64,000 nucleotides of DNA from a bacterium (lineage in GTDB: Bacteria; Vulcanimicrobiota; Vulcanimicrobiia; Vulcanimicrobiales; Vulcanimicrobiaceae). The translations under genes were made by a program, and so were the position numbers. Below, piece after piece: positions 58,468 to 64,000 of the stretch. Each line of letters begins with the position of its first letter. Within the stretch, counting starts at the first letter, position 1. The stretch is taken from contig JAJZED010000012.1 of NCBI GenBank assembly GCA_021805775.1, positions 22,130 to 86,129 of the forward strand. The letters run 5' to 3'. The notes under the pieces are model-generated. The model ran no database searches. It worked only from the letters and a program-made list of their open reading frames with translations, and was not told the DNA's origin.

Positions 58468-59703
58468 CTACGACGGCGAACGCAAGATCTCCCAAACCTG
58501 GGCGATCTTCGGCGGGCGTCCGTAGAGCATCATTCCGACGCGGTAGAGCTTGCCGGCAAACCACACAAAGCCCCAGAGCGCGAGCACGTTCAACGCGATC
58601 GAAGTGCCGATCTGCCAGAGCGGAACGTGCGAGACCGCCATCCGCGCAAACATCACGAAGGGTGAGAGCAACGGCACGAAGCTCGTGACCGTGACGACCG
58701 GAAGCGCGGGCGCATTGATCGCGAGGAGGGCGATAAAATACCCCGCGATCGTCGGGATGACCATCGGCCCGGAGATGCTTCCGAGATCCTCCGTGCGGTT
58801 GATCAGCGATGCGATTCCCGCGAAGACCGTCGAAATTTGCAAGAAACCGAGGATAAAGAAGATGCCGAATGCCAGGATGACCTCCGGCGAGAGCGTGTTG
58901 CCAAGCAGCCCCGCAAGCGAGAACGGGTTAGCATTCGCCGCTCCGGCGCTTGCCGTTCCGCCGCCCGAACCGAGCGCGATACCGACGCCGACCCAGACCA
59001 GCAGTTGCAGCACGCTGAGCGTCGCACCGACGAGGACCTTTGCCGCGAGCAAGACCATCGGGTCGACGCTTGCGATCAGCAACTCGGCGATGCGGCTGGT
59101 CTTTTCTTCGGCGACCGCCGACATGACGAAGTTGCTATTTATAATGACCAAGAAATAAAGAAACACGACGAGCGTCATCGCCAGCCCTTGGGCCGCAACC
59201 GCCTGATGCACCGAATGGAATTTCGTGCTGAGCGAACGCACTTCGATATTCGCGTCGAGCGCCGCGGCGATCTGAGCGCTCGTGAGATGGGTGGCATGCT
59301 GCACTTGCAGCGGGAGCAGCGCGGTGCGAATGCGCCCGCTCGGCACGCTGGTGGGATTCTTGGCGAAGATCGTCACGCGGATGCCGCTCTTGAGCTCTGC
59401 GATCGAGACCGCGCTATCGGCGTGGAAACGCTGCAAGAGCGCCCGATCGATCCTCGTTCCCGCAGGTACCACTCCTTTGACCGTGAGTTTTTTTGCGAGC
59501 AGCGGACGCGCTTGTGCGGCAAGCGGCGCATCGGCGACGAGAACGAGCCGGGTGCCTTGGTTGACGATCGTCGGAGCGAGCATCGTCGGCAGCTTGAACA
59601 TCGCCACGATGGCGACCGTGCCCAACACGAGCCCGATCAGGAACGGGCGCGATTTGATACGGCGCATGAGGTCGCCGGAGTAGACCGTTATAAAATCGTT
59701 CAT
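58468..59703 (-). CDS. ABC-2 exporter permease (NatB-like)
   Basis: A 411-residue permease: cytoplasmic start VYSGDLMRRIKSRPFLIGL, one helix, a ~160-residue external domain, then five helices with MSAVAEEKTSRIAELLIASVDPMVLLAAKVL, the NatB/YhaP signature. Coupled by ATGA to its ATPase. In NatAB-type systems the pair extrudes sodium or protects against small toxins. Confidence 0.86.
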   Translation of the reverse strand: MNDFITVYSGDLMRRIKSRPFLIGLVLGTVAIVAMFKLPTMLAPTIVNQGTRLVLVADAPLAAQARPLLAKKLTVKGVVPAGTRIDRALLQRFHADSAVSIAELKSGIRVTIFAKNPTSVPSGRIRTALLPLQVQHATHLTSAQIAAALDANIEVRSLSTKFHSVHQAVAAQGLAMTLVVFLYFLVIINSNFVMSAVAEEKTSRIAELLIASVDPMVLLAAKVLVGATLSVLQLLVWVGVGIALGSGGGTASAGAANANPFSLAGLLGNTLSPEVILAFGIFFILGFLQISTVFAGIASLINRTEDLGSISGPMVIPTIAGYFIALLAINAPALPVVTVTSFVPLLSPFVMFARMAVSHVPLWQIGTSIALNVLALWGFVWFAGKLYRVGMMLYGRPPKIAQVWEILRSPS

Positions 59704-60596
59704 GCTGCAACTCCGATCGCGCGTAGATAGATATCGTGCAACGAGGGTTCGACGACTTCGAATTTAACGATCGAATCCGCGCCGACGAAACTGCGCAACA
59801 TCTCGGCAAAATCGCTCGTTGCCGAAACGTTGAGATCGAGATCGCCGTTCTCGCTGCCGGCGACCGTCGCGCCGAGTCGCTCCGCAGCGCCGCGCAGCGC
59901 CGGGCTATCGGGGCCGACGCGAACGATGCGCGTCGGCCAGGCGGAGCGCAACTCGGCAAGCGTTCCGGAGACGCGTGTTTCGCCTTTATTGATGACGCAA
60001 AAAGCGGTGCAGAGTTGTTCGAGCTGCCACATCTGGTGGCTCGAGAGTACGAGCGTGGCGCCCTTCGTTTTGAGATCGAGCAACACCGCGAGCAAGATAT
60101 CGGCGTTAACGGGGTCGAGCCCGGAGAACGGTTCGTCGAGAATGAGCAGTTCGGGTTCGTGGAGTGCCGCGCACGCGATCTGCACCTTCTGCTGATTTCC
60201 CTTCGAGAGTTCCGCGGCGGGGCGCAGCGCGTAATCGCCGATCTCCAGGCGTTCGATCCACGCGTTAGCGCGCTTGAGCGCGTCGGGTTCGTGCAGGCCG
60301 TGCAACCGTCCGAAATAGACGATCTGTTCGCGCACCGCCATCTTCCCGTAGAGCCCCCGTTCCTCGGGGAGGTAACCGAAGCGTCTGCGTACCGCACGGT
60401 CGATCGGCTTCCCGTTCCAGGTCACCTGCCCGCCGTCGGGATTGAGGATGTTGAGGATCGTGCGCATCGTCGTCGTCTTGCCCGAGCCGTTCGGGCCGAG
60501 AAGGCCGAAGACCGAGCCGGCATCGACGGCGAACGAAACATCGCGTAACGCTTGCACGTTACCGAAATTCTTTCGAATATGCTCGACGGATAACAC
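59700..60596 (-). CDS. ABC exporter ATPase (NatA-like)
   Basis: A 298-residue ATPase: Walker A LLGPNGSGKTT, GYLPEERGLYGKMAVREQ, signature LSKGNQQKVQIA (the SKG form of the NatA/YhaQ group), Walker B LLILDEPFSGLDPVN, H-loop LSSHQMWQLEQ. A C-terminal domain of about 90 residues follows (DUF4162-like). GTG start at 60596 with GGGAG upstream; the longer frame is unsupported. Confidence 0.9.
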   Translation of the reverse strand: MLSVEHIRKNFGNVQALRDVSFAVDAGSVFGLLGPNGSGKTTTMRTILNILNPDGGQVTWNGKPIDRAVRRRFGYLPEERGLYGKMAVREQIVYFGRLHGLHEPDALKRANAWIERLEIGDYALRPAAELSKGNQQKVQIACAALHEPELLILDEPFSGLDPVNADILLAVLLDLKTKGATLVLSSHQMWQLEQLCTAFCVINKGETRVSGTLAELRSAWPTRIVRVGPDSPALRGAAERLGATVAGSENGDLDLNVSATSDFAEMLRSFVGADSIVKFEVVEPSLHDIYLRAIGVAA

Positions 60597-60631
60597 AAAA
60601 ATCTCCCTTGCAGCGAGGGTGTTGCGGCTCT

Positions 60632-61996
60632 TTACCCAGGAACCTTCGAAAAGTTTCGCTGCAGGAAGAACATCGCCGCTGCCGCGACGATGAAGCCGAC
60701 CTCGTACGATAGATCGCCGAGAACCGGAAACGCGTGCGGGACCGGGCCGACATACCAGGCTTGGTTCCAGAACGGAAGCGAAGCGAGAATGCCGAGCAGC
60801 CATGCCGCCGTACCGGCGCGCAGGCCCGTAGCCCGCTGCGGATCGTCGCGCTCGCGCGCAAAGAGCACGACCGCGGCCCACGGTGCGGTCCAATAGGAGA
60901 GCAACAGAAGAAAATTCGAATAGCCCTCGGCTGCAACGCGAGGGTCGCTTCCGAAAAAAGCGATCGCCGCGCCGATCCCACCGACCACGAGCGCCGCGGC
61001 GAAGCGCGGAATCGCGATGCGGGTGGCAACGAGCGCCGCGAGTGCCCCGGAATAAAGGTTCATGCTGTTCGCCGTGAGCGTGCCCAGCACGATGGTCGCC
61101 AGCGCGACGCGCGCGACGAACGCATGCCCCAAGAGCGCGGCAATCGCATCGGTCGGCGATTGTGCCGCAGCGGCATGTCGGCCCAGCGCGGTTGCTGCGA
61201 GCGCACCGAGGAGTTCGATCGCGATGCAGGGCAGCGCGCTTCCTAAAAAACTATACCAGAAAAGCGAGCGCTGCGATGTCTCGCGCGGTAGGTAACGTGC
61301 GTAGTCGGCAGCGCAGGGAAGCCACCCGGTGGCGTACGAGAACGAAAGCGCGATAGCGAACGAAAAGCCGGCGACCGCCCCGCCGATTGCGAGCGGTGCG
61401 TCGGCATGAAATCCGCTCGCTGCCGGGTGCAGGAATAGCGTCGCAACGGCGATCGCCACAAAGCCCGCCGTCAGCAAAGCGACCGCGATGCGTTGGAACG
61501 CATGAATCAGATTGTGGCCGTAAGCGGCGAGCGCGACCTGCCCGCAGACCAACGCGGCGAGGCTCGCGAAAAAGTGCCAATGGGTCAGCGTCATGAGCGC
61601 GTAGGCGCCGAATACGCTGTTGACGGCGAACCATCCGACGCCCGCGAGAAAAGCCAGCGCCGCCGGCGCACGATTACCGAGCCTCCCGAATGCTCGCTGC
61701 GAAGCGAGCATCTGCGGAACGCCGTCGCTCGGAGCGCGCGTGCTGAGCCACCCCAGCAACGCATATCCCGCGAGATTGCCGACGACGATGCCGATCGCCG
61801 CCGAACGCAGATCGGTGCCGTAGAGCGCGACGATATAGACGCCGACCATCCACGTCGCAATCTCGGCGTTCGCCGAATACCAGAGCGCGAAGAGATCGCG
61901 CGCGCGCCCGTGCCGTTCGCCTTCGGGAACGGTCTGCGTTCCCAGCGGCTCGATCGCGGCGATGCGCTCGCCGTACGTCGGCGAGGCGTCGTTCAC
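60632..61996 (-). CDS. NCS1-family permease (cytosine/purine transporter, CodB-like)
   Basis: A 454-residue, 12-helix transporter: DLFALWYSANAEIATWMVGV, GYALLGWLSTRAPSDGVPQM, FSFAIALSFSYATGWLPCAADYARYLP and TANSMNLYSGALA are the NCS1 landmarks. Imports nucleobases or related compounds with sodium or protons. Starts in the aminopeptidase stop (ATGA overlap). Confidence 0.88.
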   Translation of the reverse strand: MNDASPTYGERIAAIEPLGTQTVPEGERHGRARDLFALWYSANAEIATWMVGVYIVALYGTDLRSAAIGIVVGNLAGYALLGWLSTRAPSDGVPQMLASQRAFGRLGNRAPAALAFLAGVGWFAVNSVFGAYALMTLTHWHFFASLAALVCGQVALAAYGHNLIHAFQRIAVALLTAGFVAIAVATLFLHPAASGFHADAPLAIGGAVAGFSFAIALSFSYATGWLPCAADYARYLPRETSQRSLFWYSFLGSALPCIAIELLGALAATALGRHAAAAQSPTDAIAALLGHAFVARVALATIVLGTLTANSMNLYSGALAALVATRIAIPRFAAALVVGGIGAAIAFFGSDPRVAAEGYSNFLLLLSYWTAPWAAVVLFARERDDPQRATGLRAGTAAWLLGILASLPFWNQAWYVGPVPHAFPVLGDLSYEVGFIVAAAAMFFLQRNFSKVPG

Positions 61997-63366
61997 GCGT
62001 GGAGCGTTGCTATCCAGCGTTCTACGTCATCGATGCGCGACGGCAAAATCTCCGAAAGATTCTCGCTGCCGGTCGCGGTGACGACGAGGTCATCTTCGAT
62101 CCGCACGCCGATGCCACGATACTCTTCGGGAACCGTCGCGTCGTCGGGTTGGAAGTAGAGACCGGGCTCGACCGTGAGCACCATACCTTCGCGCAGCGTT
62201 CCGTAGCGATAGGTCTCCATGCGAGCGCGCGCGCAATCGTGAACGTCGATGCCGAGCATGTGGCTGACACCGTGAAGCGAGTAGCGGCGGTAGAGTTGTT
62301 TCTCCGGGTCGAGCGCTTCGTCGAGCGAACACGTTAGAATTCCGAGATCGATCAAGCCTTCGGCGAGTACGCGCATCGCGCGGCGATGCGGTTCCCGAAA
62401 TTCGTTTCCGGGAACCACAGCGGCCATCGCCGCGCGTTGCGCCTCCCAAACCAATTCGTAGACGACCCGTTGTTGACGGTTGAAACGGCCACCGACCGGC
62501 AGCGTGCGCGTGACGTCGGCGGTGTAGAGTGAGTCGCACTCGACGCCTGCATCGAGCAGCAGTAGCGCTCCCGATTCGAGCAATCCGGTGTTGCGATTCC
62601 AATGGAGCGTACATGCATGATGCCCGGCCGCGGCGATCGTGAGATAGCCGACATCGTTGGCTTCGATGCGGGCGCGCGCCCAAAAGGCAGCTTCGATCGA
62701 GCGCTCGCCACGCCCGGCGCGCATGACGCGAATCGCATCCTCGAAACCGCGTTTGGTGATCTCCACGGCCTTCCGCAACTCGGCGATCTCGTACTCGTCT
62801 TTAATGAGGCGCATCTCGCCGAGCACCTGTCCGAGTTCTTCGTCTTCACCGAGGACGCGCACGCGTTTACCGGAGGCGCGAATGTCGCGTAAATATTCAT
62901 CTTTGGCGGAGAGATCGGCGACGGAATCGACGGCGTAGTAGGCCTGGCTCTCGTCGAGGCCGCGATGACGGCCGACCCAAAGCTCGCCGCGCACGCGATC
63001 GGTGAAAAACGCCGCCGTGCCGCGATTGTGCTCTGCGGTGAAGAGCTGCGCTCGATAGCTGCTGCCATCGGGCTCGAGAACGAGCAACTCGTCGACCTCG
63101 CCGTCGCCCATGAGGTATGCAAAATCGCTATCGGGGCGGAACCGAAACTGCGTGTCGTTTGCCCGCACGTGCTCGCTTCCGGCCGCGAGGACGAGGTACT
63201 CGCCCGGGAAACGAGCGGCAAGCTCGCAGCGCCGTGCCTGGAAGCGGGCGATCTCGGGATGCGCCTTGCGAACCGGCGCTTGGTGCAGCCAGCCCGACGA
63301 CATGAAATCGATCAGCGCCTGCGGGTTATCGGGGTCGTGACTCGCGCGTTCTTGAAGCTCGCTCAT
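61993..63366 (-). CDS. Aminopeptidase P family Xaa-Pro peptidase
   Basis: A 457-residue M24 metalloenzyme. N-terminal creatinase-like domain (FRFRPDSDFAYLMG), then the pita-bread catalytic domain with metal ligands in LLLDAGVECDSLYTADVTRTLPVGG, HGVSHMLGIDVHD, VLTVEPGLYF and GIGVRIEDDLVVT. Cleaves N-terminal residues before proline. Overlaps the permease gene; divergent from the DUF202 gene. Confidence 0.9.
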   Translation of the reverse strand: MSELQERASHDPDNPQALIDFMSSGWLHQAPVRKAHPEIARFQARRCELAARFPGEYLVLAAGSEHVRANDTQFRFRPDSDFAYLMGDGEVDELLVLEPDGSSYRAQLFTAEHNRGTAAFFTDRVRGELWVGRHRGLDESQAYYAVDSVADLSAKDEYLRDIRASGKRVRVLGEDEELGQVLGEMRLIKDEYEIAELRKAVEITKRGFEDAIRVMRAGRGERSIEAAFWARARIEANDVGYLTIAAAGHHACTLHWNRNTGLLESGALLLLDAGVECDSLYTADVTRTLPVGGRFNRQQRVVYELVWEAQRAAMAAVVPGNEFREPHRRAMRVLAEGLIDLGILTCSLDEALDPEKQLYRRYSLHGVSHMLGIDVHDCARARMETYRYGTLREGMVLTVEPGLYFQPDDATVPEEYRGIGVRIEDDLVVTATGSENLSEILPSRIDDVERWIATLHA

Positions 63367-63423
63367 GGGGGTTTCTTCGCGTTCTTCCTAGGAACGTCCG
63401 CTCGCGGAGCCTAACCGCGCGAC

Positions 63424-63801
63424 ATGTTTCAACCCTCCGATATCAAGCCCAACGACGTTCTCGCAAACGAGCGCACCTTTCTCTCCTACGTCCGCACCTC
63501 GCTCTCGTTTATCGCATTCGGCTTCGTTATCGCGCGCTTCTCCCTCGTTTTGCGCGAATTCTCAGGAGTGCTTCACCTGAAAAGTACGGTCAACGAAGGC
63601 ATGGCCTCGTGGTTCGGGGTGCTCATGGCGCTCGTCGGCGTGCTCTTCGGCATCGCGGGGGCGCTGCGCTACGCCCTCACCGACCGCGCTCTGCGTCGCG
63701 GCGAGGCGCTCGCGTTGCCGGTCGCGTGGGCGGTCATCGGAACGGCGATGCTGGTGGGGATCGGCGCGATCGTCGCCACCCAACTTTTCGCGCTGCGATA
63801 G
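63424..63801 (+). CDS. YidH-like DUF202 membrane protein
   Basis: A 125-residue inner-membrane protein with three helices and the DUF202 start DVLANERTFLSYVRTSLSFIAFGFVIARF. Function unknown. ATG start 57 bp from the divergent aminopeptidase gene. Confidence 0.87.
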   Translation: MFQPSDIKPNDVLANERTFLSYVRTSLSFIAFGFVIARFSLVLREFSGVLHLKSTVNEGMASWFGVLMALVGVLFGIAGALRYALTDRALRRGEALALPVAWAVIGTAMLVGIGAIVATQLFALR

Positions 63802-63810
63802 AACCCGCAG

Positions 63811-63916
63811 GGTCATCCCGAGTAGCGCCCCGTCATCCCGAGTAGCGCGCAGCGCGTATCGAGGGACCTCTTCTGCGCCTCGATACGGTTGCTTCGCAAC
63901 CTACTCGGCGTGACAA
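63811..63916. repeat. REP-like palindromic repeat
   Basis: Two GTCATCCCGAGTAGCG copies and ...CGTATCGAGGGA face GCCTCGATACGGTTGCTTCG...CTACTCGGCGTGACA. This is the fifth site of the family, between DUF202 and the putative RNA gene. Confidence 0.8.
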
Positions 63917-63925
63917 ACTGCGTGC

Positions 63926-64000
63926 GCCTGATATGTTGGGGTTGGCCGGGAGATCCGGCGGCTTTGCCTCGAATCTGGGGTGAAGTACCTGTCGGCCACG
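63926..64000 (+). ncRNA. Possible 5' part of 6S RNA (cut by window end)
   Basis: The stretch starting GCCTGATATGTTGGGG resembles by eye the CCTGA(G/T)(A/G)TGTT opening of 6S RNAs of Bacillus and Escherichia. GC-rich, with GGCCGGGAGATCCGGC able to pair and no coding frame. The 3' half that would close the structure is outside the window, so the call is tentative. Confidence 0.3.

Overview
The window is GC-rich, densely packed chromosomal DNA. Neighbouring genes very often share a 4-base ATGA or GTGA start/stop overlap, and GTG and TTG starts are common (cydA, greA, lysS, fliF). A TonB-dependent receptor, a C-terminal outer-membrane barrel and lipoproteins point to a diderm. HemQ/ChdC points to the coproporphyrin route to heme. 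Together with flagellar export genes, NrdR, DUF5679, DUF3494 and DUF5069 proteins and a cytochrome bd oxidase, this would fit a poorly cultured lineage such as Candidatus Eremiobacterota (WPS-2). That placement is inference; no database search was run.

Layout. 1-5.0 kb (minus): alkyltransferase-like DNA-damage protein, sodium:solute symporter, and an RbsB/RbsA/RbsC-type sugar importer cut by the window edge. 5.05-9.4 kb (plus): a small membrane protein, an HlyD adaptor, two ABC ATPases and an ABC-2 permease forming an efflux operon. 9.5-18.3 kb: stress protein, ComM, a Crp/Fnr regulator, an ice-binding-like (DUF3494) lipoprotein, a copper-amine-oxidase-N/beta-barrel fusion, a membrane protein and a TonB receptor. 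18.8-21.8 kb (minus): DUF5679, nrdR, dut, panE, chdC. 21.9-25 kb (plus): dprA, rlmH, argS. 25-29.6 kb (minus): HIRAN-RecQ helicase, secF, secD. 29.7-44.0 kb (minus): a compact flagellar export, rod, MS-ring and C-ring cluster read flgB-flgC-fliE-fliF-fliH-fliI-SLT-(fliK-like)-flgG-like-fliM-like-fliN-fliP, then a gap, then fliQ-fliR-flhB-flhA. The gap holds a toxin-antitoxin island, a duplicated fliP 3' end and metF. 44-53.7 kb: DUF3810 protease-like protein, rpsI, rplM, cydBA, a TMEM175 channel, truA, DUF5069, lysS, greA and a quinate-dehydrogenase-like gene. 53.7-58.4 kb: a DUF4097-like protein facing dusB, an aminotransferase, an SRPBCC protein and a COG5322 acyl reductase-like gene. 58.5-63.8 kb: an ABC-2 exporter, an NCS1 permease, an aminopeptidase P and a DUF202 protein. 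The last bases may be the start of a 6S RNA.

Most unusual signals: (1) a 110-bp fliP 3'-end duplication flanking a HigBA island inside the flagellar locus; (2) strongly reduced flagellar proteins, including a FliF carrying a FliG-like segment; (3) several genes (nrdR, the HIRAN helicase, truA, DUF3810) whose family homology begins upstream of any ATG/GTG/TTG codon; (4) a possible lipid aldehyde/amine operon; (5) an alkyltransferase homolog with Ala in place of the active Cys; (6) a dispersed palindromic repeat family at five intergenic sites, two of which supply the stop codon of a gene.

The coding calls are homology-by-eye. Start codons are uncertain where stated.
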